The notes beneath the pieces were generated by a model. The model did not search any database and was not told the DNA's origin. It saw only the letters and a program-made list of their open reading frames with translations. Shown here in pieces: positions 1 to 6,965 of a stretch of 58,897 bases of DNA; the stretch's first letter is position 1; each line of letters starts with the position of its first letter. Where the stretch lies: positions 1 to 58,897 of IMG/VR virus record IMGVR_UViG_3300014962_000007; one strand, given 5' to 3'. The DNA is from a virus. A program made the position numbers and the translations under genes.

Positions 1-2
1 CA

Positions 3-146
3 CCCACGCCGCATCCTGCCATGACCGAACCGTTGGTTCGCGTCGCCCCCGGCGAGTTTGTGGAAGTCCCGACCATGCCAATCAGCATGTACGAACCCGA
101 GCCCAAGCCTACGCTGTGGGAACGCATCAAGCGGTTCTTCAAGTGA
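3..146 (+). CDS. C-terminal end of a small hypothetical protein (partial)
   Basis: The frame is open from the left edge and ends at TGA 144-146, eight bases before the next gene. An ATG at 21 would give 41 residues, but no Shine-Dalgarno sequence precedes it and the frame stays open upstream, so this is more likely the tail of a gene cut by the window edge. The visible part is proline-rich and ends in a basic stretch (WERIKRFFK), possibly an amphipathic helix. I do not recognise a family. Confidence 0.45.
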   Translation, partial: PTPHPAMTEPLVRVAPGEFVEVPTMPISMYEPEPKPTLWERIKRFFK

Positions 147-153
147 GAGCGGC

Positions 154-444
154 ATGGCGGCAACCCCTGAAGTCAAGGTCAAGCGGTGCGTCGTTGCGCA
201 ACTAAAGGCGCTCGGCGTGTATTTCTTCTACCCGGTAACGGGTGGCTACGGAGCCAGCGGTGTTCCTGACATCGTTGGTTGCTACAAGGGTAAGTTCTTT
301 GCCATCGAGTGCAAGGCTGGCAAGAACAAGCCCACCCCCCTACAACAAAAGAACATCGACTCCATTGCCGCTCAGGGGGGAGCGGTGTGGGTTGTCAACG
401 AAGAAAACATGGAAGGAGTAACAGCATGGCTACTCACACTGTAA
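154..444 (+). CDS. VRR-NUC domain nuclease
   Basis: A 96-residue protein that is essentially one PD-(D/E)XK fold of the VRR-NUC type. The catalytic signature is visible as GVPDIVG (D39) followed by FFAIECKAGKNKPTPLQ (E52, K54). Stand-alone phage VRR-NUC proteins are thought to act on branched DNA, like Holliday-junction resolvases; the substrate here is inferred. The frame is open further upstream, but the start at 154 follows a GAGAG sequence and removes an unrelated serine-rich N-terminus. It opens the nuclease and replication block and fits recombination-linked replication or clearing of DNA before packaging. Confidence 0.8.
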   Translation: MAATPEVKVKRCVVAQLKALGVYFFYPVTGGYGASGVPDIVGCYKGKFFAIECKAGKNKPTPLQQKNIDSIAAQGGAVWVVNEENMEGVTAWLLTL

Positions 445-456
445 TCCTGTACGGGC

Positions 457-930
457 ATGAGAAAGCGCAGTAAGTACCGTCCCAAGGGGATCATCATGAA
501 CCCCATTGCGTACGTGATGGAGAGCATGACCCCCGTGACCAAGCATGCCCAGTTTCTGATCGACCTCAAGATCAAGAATCACGGTGCCATGACTGCACTG
601 ACCACGGGCCAAGCTGCACGCCCTGACATCGACACACTCATAGCTATGGCCAACATTTGCGAGGCGCTGTATCGCATGGGCTTTGGGCGTGAGTACCAAG
701 ATGTTATCAAGCAAGGCTCTGATGCGCTGTATGCCGTTGGTCGGCGTGGCGCTGAGACGGGCCGGTTCATCCTCAAGGCCGAGGAGATGACCGCGCTGAA
801 CACACTGATGGAGTTGCATGACGCCCAGATGGATGTCATCACCATCAAAGACATGGAGAAGGCGTTCAAGATCGTGGACGAAGAATACAGACAACGCAAG
901 ATGCGGCCCATTGTGGAGAAACAGAAATGA
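457..930 (+). CDS. Conserved hypothetical phage protein
   Basis: 157 residues, mostly helical and charged, starting MRKRSKYRPKG with a basic N-terminus. The rest alternates hydrophobic and charged helices (TLIAMANICEALYRMGF, EEMTALNTLMELHDAQMD) with no catalytic motif I can name. Proteins with this opening recur beside replication genes in many phages, from general recall. No good ribosome site precedes the ATG; a 15-codon frame at 426-473 overlaps both this start and the VRR-NUC stop, so translational coupling is plausible. It ends in an ATGA overlap with the next gene. Confidence 0.7.
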   Translation: MRKRSKYRPKGIIMNPIAYVMESMTPVTKHAQFLIDLKIKNHGAMTALTTGQAARPDIDTLIAMANICEALYRMGFGREYQDVIKQGSDALYAVGRRGAETGRFILKAEEMTALNTLMELHDAQMDVITIKDMEKAFKIVDEEYRQRKMRPIVEKQK

Positions 931-1637
931 ATACAAAACAAACTGAGGCGCTTAAGCTGGCGTTGGAAGGCTTGGAAAAATGGCATTTTGACAAAGACCC
1001 AAGAGGCGCCGCCGATTACATCACTGCCATCCGCGAAGCACTGGCCGAGCCAGAACAGCAGCGTGAGGCTACCGATTTTGACATTGCACTTTGTGAGATG
1101 TCAGAGACGGAAGATGATCTTGCATCTACAGAAATATCAGAGGCATTCCGCAGCCAGCTTGAAAGAATTCGCCTAGATGTTGGGGTGTCTCCGTTTGTCA
1201 ACTTGACAGATGACATGATTAAGTGGGTGCTTTTAGCAAACAAACGGTCTCAGCCAGCACTACCACCTGAATGCAAGACAGACGCAGAAAAAACAGCGTT
1301 TGCGTTTGGTTGGTGGAAAGCGTTGGAAGAAAACCGAAAGCAGCCAGCACAGCAGCAAAACTTACAAGAACTTTGGCACAAGGTATGGCCTGATGCAGGC
1401 GCGGTTGTCCGAGCGTCTGCCGATGACCTTACGCAGTTTGCAAAAGCTATCTCTACATCCCCACCAGCAAGCAAGCCTTGGGTGGGGCTGACGGATGAGC
1501 AGGAATTGGGATTGTTCAAAAAATGGTTTCTTGCATCCTATGGAAAAGAGGCGAACATCCATTCGGATTTGAATGCTCTTGGGCGTTGGAACGCTTGGAA
1601 ATATAGAGCCGCCCACGGCATCAAGGGGGACGCATGA
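927..1637 (+). CDS. Hypothetical phage protein
   Basis: 236 residues, starting inside the preceding stop (ATGA). The N-terminus (EALKLALEGLEKW, then TAIREALAEP) is a short helical module seen at the front of many unrelated phage early proteins. The middle is acidic (SETEDDLASTEISEAF) and the C-terminus is aromatic and basic (LGRWNAWKYRAAHGIKG). No enzymatic motif is visible. Base composition looks more AT-rich than the neighbouring replication genes, which may mark a recent insertion or a fast-evolving gene. It overlaps the next small gene by four bases. Confidence 0.65.
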   Translation: MNTKQTEALKLALEGLEKWHFDKDPRGAADYITAIREALAEPEQQREATDFDIALCEMSETEDDLASTEISEAFRSQLERIRLDVGVSPFVNLTDDMIKWVLLANKRSQPALPPECKTDAEKTAFAFGWWKALEENRKQPAQQQNLQELWHKVWPDAGAVVRASADDLTQFAKAISTSPPASKPWVGLTDEQELGLFKKWFLASYGKEANIHSDLNALGRWNAWKYRAAHGIKGDA

Positions 1638-1762
1638 AACAAATTTTTCGGGTGTTGATAATCGCCGCTGTGATTTTCACCGCAGCCTACGTTCAATGGT
1701 GGCGCTGTGGTGAGATGTTTCCTCACGCTCAACTCGCTTGTTTTATCGGGGGTGGAAAATGA
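1634..1762 (+). CDS. Small single-pass membrane protein
   Basis: 42 residues: MKQIF, then a hydrophobic helix at about residues 6-19 (RVLIIAAVIFTAAYVQ), then a short tail with two cysteines. It overlaps both neighbours by ATGA junctions (start in the stop of 927-1637; stop at the start of the glutaredoxin gene at 1759), and this tight packing is the main argument that it is real. Small early membrane proteins in phages often modify the host envelope or exclude other phages, but nothing here shows which. Confidence 0.6.
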   Translation: MKQIFRVLIIAAVIFTAAYVQWWRCGEMFPHAQLACFIGGGK

Positions 1763-1989
1763 ACATCACCATCTACACCAAATCCAACTGCCCCAACTGC
1801 GTCACCGCCAAGCAACTGATCAAGAGCAAGGGGTTGGAGTATGAGGAACAAGAACTGACGCCAGAGCGTATGAAGTATTTCCTCATGGATTACCCCGAAG
1901 CGCGCCAGATGCCGCAGATATTCATCGACGGCCAGCGAGTCGGCGGCTACGCCGGGTTGCAAGCCGCACTCAAACAGATGGGAAAGTGA
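1759..1989 (+). CDS. Glutaredoxin-like thiol oxidoreductase
   Basis: 76 residues, one thioredoxin fold. The dithiol active site is CPNC (C11, C14) just after the first strand (MNITIYTK). QMPQIFIDGQRVGGY carries the cis-proline loop and the GGY turn typical of glutaredoxin/NrdH-type proteins. Its usual role is to reduce ribonucleotide reductase or other disulphides and so supply dNTPs, but no reductase gene is in the window, so the host enzyme would be the partner. An alternative upstream start at 1738 would add seven residues; the ATG at 1759 follows GGGGGTGGAA and overlaps the previous stop, so I prefer it. Confidence 0.88.
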   Translation: MNITIYTKSNCPNCVTAKQLIKSKGLEYEEQELTPERMKYFLMDYPEARQMPQIFIDGQRVGGYAGLQAALKQMGK

Positions 1990-1990
1990 G

Positions 1991-2239
1991 ATGAACGAAC
2001 AAGATCGAGAACTTGACCTGACGGTCGCTGAATTAGAAACTGAAAACAGAATGATGAGAGCACGCAATGAACGACTCGAAAAAGAACTTGCCCAGTCACG
2101 GGCAGACTTGCACCGATTCCAAGCAGAAGTGGAACGCGTCCTTACCGTATCCAAGCTGGCCCTTTGGGACGGTGCCCCCCGCAGAACTCAAGAAGTGGGG
2201 CCGGTTGCACTGCGCCGAGATTGCAAAGACAACGATTGA
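1991..2239 (+). CDS. Coiled-coil hypothetical protein, probable +1 frameshift near its end
   Basis: 82 residues as read. Residues 1-52 form a charged coiled coil (LELDLTVAELETENRMMRA type heptads). After WDGAP the sequence loses any protein-like character. At 2175-2180 there is a run of six C. Removing one C moves into a frame reading ELKKWGRLHCAEIA and then an acidic helix, stopping at TAG 2262-2264 immediately before the next gene's GGAGAA. The restored product would be about 90 residues. Either a sequencing or assembly length error or a real +1 shift at CCC-C would explain it. Function unknown. Confidence 0.6.
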   Translation: MNEQDRELDLTVAELETENRMMRARNERLEKELAQSRADLHRFQAEVERVLTVSKLALWDGAPRRTQEVGPVALRRDCKDND

Positions 2240-2273
2240 CGACGCCGAAGAGGCACTTTTATAGGAGAACGTA

Positions 2274-2516
2274 ATGACAGATGTGACGAAAGCCGATGAC
2301 GTGCAGGTGGGCGGCTCCCACTACAAGGACATGAGCCCCCAGCCGTGGGACGTGATGAAGACACTGCTGACTCCCGAAGAGTGGCGCGGCTACCTGAAAG
2401 GAAACTGCATCAAGTACGCGATGCGCCAAGGCAAGAAGGACAGCCCCGACGCTGGCAAGTATTTCCACTACAAGCAAAAGCTGACCGAGGAAACCGGGGG
2501 TGAGACATGGATTTGA
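2274..2516 (+). CDS. DUF3310 domain protein
   Basis: 80 residues matching the DUF3310 pattern from end to end: VGGSHYKDM near residue 12, QPWDVM, then NCIKYAMRQGKKD and a closing HYKQKL. The family is common in phage nucleotide and replication regions and has been described as nucleotide-kinase-like in some annotations, but its biochemistry is not settled and I claim no activity. Start at 2274 has a clear GGAGAA eight bases upstream. It lies between the coiled-coil gene and an HNH gene inserted with its own promoter-like sequence. Confidence 0.85.
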   Translation: MTDVTKADDVQVGGSHYKDMSPQPWDVMKTLLTPEEWRGYLKGNCIKYAMRQGKKDSPDAGKYFHYKQKLTEETGGETWI

Positions 2517-2543
2517 CACAACGTTATGTAGACTGTGTACAAT
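2513..2543 (+). promoter_or_regulatory. Sigma70-like promoter, possibly giving a leaderless HNH transcript
   Basis: TTGACA at 2513-2518 and TACAAT at 2538-2543, separated by 19 bases. The -35 is perfect and the -10 matches five of six, but the spacer is two longer than ideal. Initiation seven bases after the -10 would fall at or beside the A of the ATG at 2550, and no Shine-Dalgarno sequence precedes that ATG. Confidence 0.4.
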
Positions 2544-2549
2544 AGCCCC

Positions 2550-3053
2550 ATGAGCGCAAAAAACACACCTGAGAATTTCTGGAGCAAGGTGCTCCGCAAG
2601 GAGCCGACCGACTGCTGGGAGTGGCAAGGCTCCACCACTAGTGGTGGGTACGGCAACTTGTCGTGGCATGGGCTCCGGGTGCAAGCGCATCGGGTCGCCT
2701 ACTTCCTGACGTTTGGGGGTATCGGCCTTGAGACCGGCTTTCGGCACGAAGGGAAAGCGAAATCCTACAAGCGGTTCGTCCTGCACAAGTGCGATAACCG
2801 GCTGTGCTGTAACCCGGAGCATCTGTTCCTTGGGTCGATGCGTGCCAACCAACTGGATGCGTACCAAAAAGGCCGCAAGCGACAGCCGCAGAGCAAGCAT
2901 GCAAACGCAAAGCTGACCCCTGCACAAGTGCGGGAAATCCGCAGACGGTACGACGCTGGTGAAGCAAAACAGGTTCCCCTGTCTCAAGAGTTCGGGGTGA
3001 GCCAACGAGTAATCAGCCTCATTGTGAGGCGCGAATCATATAAGGACGTTTGA
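2550..3053 (+). CDS. HNH homing-type endonuclease
   Basis: 167 residues. The N-terminal part reads CWEWQG, GGYGNLSW, AHRVAYF, followed by VLHKCDNRLCCNPEHLFLGS, which holds the H-C-N-H residues of the HNH_3 family. The C-terminal third (LTPAQVREIRRRYDAG, VSQRVISLIVRR) is a predicted DNA-binding helix-turn-helix. Such free-standing enzymes nick DNA and promote their own spread. It has its own promoter-like sequence and no ribosome site, unlike its neighbours, consistent with an inserted mobile gene between DUF3310 and the polymerase. The alternative start at 2535 (GTG) adds five residues. Confidence 0.85.
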   Translation: MSAKNTPENFWSKVLRKEPTDCWEWQGSTTSGGYGNLSWHGLRVQAHRVAYFLTFGGIGLETGFRHEGKAKSYKRFVLHKCDNRLCCNPEHLFLGSMRANQLDAYQKGRKRQPQSKHANAKLTPAQVREIRRRYDAGEAKQVPLSQEFGVSQRVISLIVRRESYKDV

Positions 3054-3054
3054 C

Positions 3055-4881
3055 ATGGATTTAATTACAATTGACATGGAGACCTACTATGATAGGGACT
3101 ATAGTCTTTCTAAACTCACGACCGAAGAATACGTGCGCAGTAACCTCTTTGAGGTTATCGGTGTGGGCGTGAAGGTTAACAACGGAGAAACGGAGTGGGC
3201 AAGTGGAACACATGAAGAACTCAAGCAATGGCTTCAGAAATCATTTAAGTGGTCGGACTCTTTTGTCTTGGCGCACAACACCCTTTTTGACGGGGCTATC
3301 CTGTCTTGGCGTTTCGGTGTTAATCCTCGGGGTTGGCTTGACACTCTGTGCATGGGCCGTGCCATTCACGGTGTGGAAGTTGGTGGTTCGCTCAAAGCTC
3401 TGGCTGAGCGGTATAACCTTGGGCAAAAAGGCACCGAAGTCCTCAACGCTATCGGTAAGCGACGACTGAACTTCAGCGAGGCCGACTTGGCTCGATACGG
3501 CGACTACTGCATCAACGATGTGGAGTTGACGTACAAGTTGTTTCAGCGCATGGCCCGAAAGTTCCCCAAGCAGGAACTGCGTGTGATTGACACGACCCTG
3601 CGCATGTTCATCGAGCCCATCCTCGAACTGGACAAGGACCTGCTGGAGGAACACCTGCGCACGGTGCAACTCAAGAAGGAAGACCTGCTGACCGCATGCG
3701 GTGTGGACAAGGACGACCTCATGAGCAACCTGAAGTTTGCCGAACTGCTCAAGTCGTTTGGGGTTGTGCCCCCTATGAAGATCAGCGCCACCACGGGCAA
3801 GTCCACGTACGCGTTCGCCAAGAACGACGAGGAGTTCAAGGCCTTGCTGGAGCATGACGACTACCGCGTGCAGGCTATCGTTGCCGCACGACTGGGTACG
3901 AAGTCAACGCTTGAGGAAACCCGCACCCAGCGGTTCATTGAGATTGCATCACGGGGCAACCTGCCGGTACCGATTCGCTACTACGCCGCGCACACTGGTC
4001 GGTTCGGTGGCGACGACAAGATCAACCTTCAGAACCTGCCCAGCCGTGGGGCCAACGCGAACCAACTCAAGAAGGCCATTGTCGCACCCAAGGGCTATGT
4101 GATCATCGACGCCGACTCGGCGCAGATCGAAGCTCGTGTGCTGGCGTGGTTGGCTGAGCAGAACGACGTGGTTGAGGCATTCGCTTTGGGCAAGGACGTG
4201 TACAAGAAGATGGCGAGCGCCATCTACGCCATCGCCGAAGAAGACGTCAACAAGGACCAGCGGTTCGTGGGTAAGACCACAATCCTCGGTGCCGGGTACG
4301 GCATGGGCGCAGTGAAGTTCCAAGCCCAACTCAAGACGTTCGGTGTTGAGGTGGACCTCGAAGAAGCCCGACGCATCATCGACATTTACCGTCGCACCAA
4401 TGACCGTATCTCGGCGCTGTGGCGTCAGGCTCAGAACATGCTGGTTAACATGGCACGGGGTGACGCGGCACTGCTCGGTCGTGCGGGCGTGCTTGAGGTG
4501 GTCCCGGAAGAACGCGCCATCCGGTTGCCGTCCGGCCTGCTGATGCGCTACGACGACCTGCGTATCGACCAGACCGACAACGGCATGGAGTTCAGCTACC
4601 AGACCCGCAAGGGCCGCACCCGTATCTACGGGGGCAAGGTCATCGAGAACGTGTGCCAAGCCATCGCACGGTGCATCATCGCCGAGCAGATGCTCAAGAT
4701 CAGCAAGCGGTACAAGGTGGTGCTGACCGTGCATGACGCCATCGCCGTGTGCGTGCGTGAATGTGACGCCGAGGAAGCGCAGAAGTACGTCGAGGAGTGC
4801 ATGCGCTGGGTGCCCGAGTGGGCCAAGGGTCTGCCAGTGAACTGTGAATCTGGAATGGGTAAAAGCTATGGTGACTGCTAA
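3055..4881 (+). CDS. DNA polymerase, family A, with 3'-5' exonuclease domain
   Basis: 608 residues, replicative polymerase of the phage. The proofreading exonuclease occupies about 1-180 (Exo I D7-x-E9 in IDMETYY; later YGDYCINDVELTYKLF). The polymerase domain has YYAAHTGRFGG, NLQNLPSRG, motif A DSAQIEAR (D354), a motif B region around RFVGKTTILGAGYGMG, and motif C VHDAIAV (D561). Motif C is HDA where most family A enzymes have HDE; the metal-binding aspartate is kept. Shorter than E. coli Pol I because the 5' nuclease domain is absent. AAGGAC precedes the start, one base after the HNH stop. Confidence 0.95.
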   Translation: MDLITIDMETYYDRDYSLSKLTTEEYVRSNLFEVIGVGVKVNNGETEWASGTHEELKQWLQKSFKWSDSFVLAHNTLFDGAILSWRFGVNPRGWLDTLCMGRAIHGVEVGGSLKALAERYNLGQKGTEVLNAIGKRRLNFSEADLARYGDYCINDVELTYKLFQRMARKFPKQELRVIDTTLRMFIEPILELDKDLLEEHLRTVQLKKEDLLTACGVDKDDLMSNLKFAELLKSFGVVPPMKISATTGKSTYAFAKNDEEFKALLEHDDYRVQAIVAARLGTKSTLEETRTQRFIEIASRGNLPVPIRYYAAHTGRFGGDDKINLQNLPSRGANANQLKKAIVAPKGYVIIDADSAQIEARVLAWLAEQNDVVEAFALGKDVYKKMASAIYAIAEEDVNKDQRFVGKTTILGAGYGMGAVKFQAQLKTFGVEVDLEEARRIIDIYRRTNDRISALWRQAQNMLVNMARGDAALLGRAGVLEVVPEERAIRLPSGLLMRYDDLRIDQTDNGMEFSYQTRKGRTRIYGGKVIENVCQAIARCIIAEQMLKISKRYKVVLTVHDAIAVCVRECDAEEAQKYVEECMRWVPEWAKGLPVNCESGMGKSYGDC

Positions 4882-5545
4882 GATTCCCGCGTGGTCGTTC
4901 TCGTCCATCAAGACGTTCGACCAATGCCCCAAGAAGTTCTACCACCTCAAGGTCGCCAAGGACTTTCAGGAAGACCAGAACGCCGACCACCTGATCTACG
5001 GCACACGCTTTCACGAAGCCGCCGAGTTCTACATCCGTGACGGCACGCCTCTACCGCCCGAGTTCAACTACGCCAAGGCGTCGCTCGACAAGCTCAAAGC
5101 CATGGAGGGTGAGAAGCTATGCGAGTACGAGATGGGTCTGACCGAGAACCTTGAGCCGTGCGGGTTCAAAGACCCGGCGGTGTGGTGGCGTGGCATCGCC
5201 GACCTGATCATCTTACGGGGTGACACAGCGTTCGTGCTCGACTACAAGACCGGCAAGAGTGCCAAGTACGCAGACAAGGGCCAGCTTGAGTTGATGGCAC
5301 TGGCCGTGTTCAAGCACTTCCCGCAGGTCAAGCGCGTCAAGGCTGGCCTGTTGTTCGTCATTGCCAACGCCTTCCCCAAGGCCGAATACACCATCGACGA
5401 CGAGCCGAACCTCTGGCAGAAGTGGCTGACCGACTACGCCAAGATGAAGATGGCGTATGAGACCGGCGTGTGGAACCCCCGCACCTCGGGTCTTTGTAAG
5501 AAGCATTGTGTTGTGCTGGCGTGCCCACACAACGGGAGAGCGTGA
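4868..5545 (+). CDS. RecB/Cas4-like PD-(D/E)XK nuclease with probable Fe-S cluster
   Basis: 225 residues. It opens with WSFSSIKTFDQCPKKFYH, the usual first motif of RecB-family nucleases, then GTRFHEAAEF (H49), GIADLII (D112) and VLDYKTGK (D125, K127), the metal-binding nuclease core. One cysteine near the N-terminus (C20) and three at the C-terminus (C210, C214, C219) have the spacing style of the 4Fe-4S staple in Cas4 and AddB. No CRISPR array is present, so a recombination or DNA-processing role is likely. An upstream GTG at 4844 is possible; the ATG at 4868 overlaps the polymerase end and starts the conserved part. Confidence 0.85.
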   Translation: MVTAKIPAWSFSSIKTFDQCPKKFYHLKVAKDFQEDQNADHLIYGTRFHEAAEFYIRDGTPLPPEFNYAKASLDKLKAMEGEKLCEYEMGLTENLEPCGFKDPAVWWRGIADLIILRGDTAFVLDYKTGKSAKYADKGQLELMALAVFKHFPQVKRVKAGLLFVIANAFPKAEYTIDDEPNLWQKWLTDYAKMKMAYETGVWNPRTSGLCKKHCVVLACPHNGRA

Positions 5546-5772
5546 TGAAGTTTCGTAAAAAGCCTGTCGTGATTGAAGCGACTCAGTGGTTCAAGGTGGG
5601 CGACCACCCTGCGGTGAGAACGGATTTCCTGTTTGAGGGGAAGCCGTACATCGAAACCCTTGAAGGCGACCATCTTGTCACCCCCGGTGACTGGATCATC
5701 ACTGGCGTGAAGGGTGAACACTATCCCTGCAAGCCTGACATCTTTGAGATGACTTATGAGGTGGCCGAATGA
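5545..5772 (+). CDS. Conserved small phage protein (PGDYG-like)
   Basis: 75 residues starting MKFRKKPVVIEATQW, then YIETLEGDHLV, PGDWIITGV, GEHYPCKPDIFEMTYE. This all-beta pattern is very common in phages and prophages and resembles the PGDYG family; its function is not known. The start shares a base with the previous stop (TGATG) and follows GGGAGAG, so translation is coupled. The frame continues upstream but that part is not conserved in character. Ends in an ATGA overlap with the next gene. Confidence 0.8.
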   Translation: MKFRKKPVVIEATQWFKVGDHPAVRTDFLFEGKPYIETLEGDHLVTPGDWIITGVKGEHYPCKPDIFEMTYEVAE

Positions 5773-6041
5773 CTGAAGAAATCGTACCCGGCCAAGACAC
5801 CGCAACCCTCGCACTGATGATGGAACGGGAGGTGGACAAGCGCGTGATGCTTGCACTGAGCCGTGCCCTGAACCCCAGCAACAACTGGGAGGTGCGGGAG
5901 ATTGAGCGTGCCTACGACACCAACAACGTCGGGGACATCCAACGCATCGTGCGCAACATGTTCATTACCACGGTCATGTCAGACGGTTCGCTTATGAGTC
6001 AGGTAAAGAGTAAACTTGCGGAATCGTTGAACCGATATTGA
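5769..6041 (+). CDS. Hypothetical protein
   Basis: 90 residues, starting within the previous stop. Helical and charged, with EVDKRVMLALSRALNP and a C-terminal KSKLAESLNRY; no cysteine pairs, membrane segments or recognisable motif. The position between a conserved small early protein and an HNH gene suggests an early function, which is only context. It ends nine bases before the next start, leaving room for the AGGAG of that gene. Confidence 0.65.
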   Translation: MTEEIVPGQDTATLALMMEREVDKRVMLALSRALNPSNNWEVREIERAYDTNNVGDIQRIVRNMFITTVMSDGSLMSQVKSKLAESLNRY

Positions 6042-6050
6042 GGAGCCACC

Positions 6051-6536
6051 ATGCCTAAAGGTAAGCCCGAGCACGTTACGCGACGGTGCCCTACGTGCGG
6101 TGCCGAGTTTGTAGTGTTGAACAACTATCATAAGTATTGCTCCCGCGCATGCCGCCAACCTACACATTCTGATACTACTGAATGGCAGTATTCGCGGGTG
6201 AGCGGTAACTGGGTGAGGTATTTCAACCGCCTATGCACTCGTAGCTTCAAGCGCGAAGGGCTTACTCCTACCATGATGCTGGAACTCCTTACTGCTCAGG
6301 ATGGTAAGTGCGCCTTGTCGGGGGTCGAGTTGACCTGCCTCTTACAGAAGGGGGTTGTCAGTAAGACCAACGCCAGCATTGACCGGATTGACCCCAAAGG
6401 GGCATACTCGCTCGATAATGTGCAGTTGGTGTGTGCGGTGCTTAACAAGTTCCGAATCGACACCCCACTGGACGAGTTCATTGATTGGTGTAGAAAGGTG
6501 GCAGACCATGCCGTACAAAAACCCAAAGAAGGATAG
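6051..6536 (+). CDS. HNH endonuclease with N-terminal zinc ribbon
   Basis: 161 residues. A zinc ribbon at the start (C13, C16, C30, C34; CPTCGAEF then YCSRACRQ) is followed by a helical linker and an HNH-like core: DGKCALSGVELTC, then ASIDRIDPKGAYSLDNVQLVC, in which the D-R-I-D segment and N of DNVQL match the nuclease fold of His-Me enzymes that recognise or cleave DNA. Unlike the first HNH gene this one has an ordinary AGGAG ribosome site and sits in the operon. It overlaps the next gene, also HNH-like, by 29 bases. Confidence 0.8.
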   Translation: MPKGKPEHVTRRCPTCGAEFVVLNNYHKYCSRACRQPTHSDTTEWQYSRVSGNWVRYFNRLCTRSFKREGLTPTMMLELLTAQDGKCALSGVELTCLLQKGVVSKTNASIDRIDPKGAYSLDNVQLVCAVLNKFRIDTPLDEFIDWCRKVADHAVQKPKEG

Positions 6537-6810
6537 AAACTACAAGCACGAATACCAGCTTCAAGTGGGGCGAGGTGAACTCGCTGACCGGATGGAGCGC
6601 CAACGTGCACGCCGAGCCATGGACAAAACCGGGGCCGACAAGAACGGCAACGGCAAGGCCGACAAGCGTGAGGGCAAGGACATCGACCACGTGAAGATGC
6701 TGTCCAAGGGCGGGTCAAACAAGACTGGCTTACGGCTCCAGACACCCGCCAAGAACCGTGCACGTAACGGCCACAGCGTGAAAGAACCGGGCGGGAAAAA
6801 ACCCGCTTGA
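6508..6810 (+). CDS. Small HNH-like nuclease
   Basis: 100 residues, strongly basic. The core is KDIDHVKMLSKGGSNKTGLRLQ followed by KNRARNGH, the D-H, G-G and N residues of a compact HNH motif. The first half (YKNPKKDRNYKHEYQ, DKTGADKNGNGKADKREGK) is a charged linker. The start at 6508 follows AAAGGTGG and overlaps the preceding HNH gene; the longer frame from 6355 is noise. Small proteins of this kind may aid packaging or modify DNA ends, or be mobile. A GCGGG/CCCGC hairpin overlaps the final codons, just before the helicase promoter region. Confidence 0.72.
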   Translation: MPYKNPKKDRNYKHEYQLQVGRGELADRMERQRARRAMDKTGADKNGNGKADKREGKDIDHVKMLSKGGSNKTGLRLQTPAKNRARNGHSVKEPGGKKPA

Positions 6811-6835
6811 CTTCAGCCGGGCAACCGGCTACATT
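6807..6835 (+). promoter_or_regulatory. Promoter with inverted repeat in its spacer, upstream of the SNF2 helicase gene
   Basis: TTGACT 6807-6812 and TACATT 6830-6835, spacer 17. The spacer is almost filled by AGCCGG-GCAA-CCGGCT (6815-6830), a perfect six-base inverted repeat around a GCAA loop. As DNA it could be an operator; as RNA, in read-through transcripts, it would be a GNRA-capped hairpin. The hexamers match consensus at five and four positions. Confidence 0.4.
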
Positions 6836-6841
6836 GATTCC

Positions 6842-6965
6842 ACTCCTCGCGGAGAGGGCGGTAGGTGAGCACTCCTAACCTGTTCACCGCCTGACAACCC
6901 GGAAAGACGGGTACTTCTCCGACTGAACGCACACCGCTTTCAGTCGGATGCGTCATGGAGAACTG
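6842..6965 (+). promoter_or_regulatory. Structured 5' leader RNA of the SNF2 helicase gene, riboswitch-like
   Basis: About 124 bases with at least four stem-loops: CTCC/GGAG (6843-6854); GGTGAGC/GTTCACC (6864-6870 with 6882-6888), competing with GGCGGT/ACCGCC (6857-6862 with 6886-6891); ACCCG/CGGGT with loop GAAAGA (6897-6912); and a perfect 10-base stem TCCGACTGAA/TTCAGTCGGA (6918-6927 with 6939-6948). Loop bases ACGCA 6927-6931 can pair with TGCGT 6949-6953, giving a pseudoknot next to the GGAGAA ribosome site (6957-6962). TTCTCC 6915-6920 is a perfect complement of that site. It matches no riboswitch class I know. Confidence 0.5.

Noticed and set aside
3949-4932. 327-codon minus-strand frame and others in the replication block
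   Set aside because: Antisense to the polymerase and, for 7641-8429 and 11683-12768, to helicase and primase; no ribosome sites and no recognisable motifs.
6842-6965. tRNA or ribozyme in the helicase leader
   Set aside because: No cloverleaf, anticodon stem or CCA end; CTGACAA at 6891-6897 resembles the hammerhead CUGANGA only partly (a required G is missing) and the stems do not match a hammerhead.
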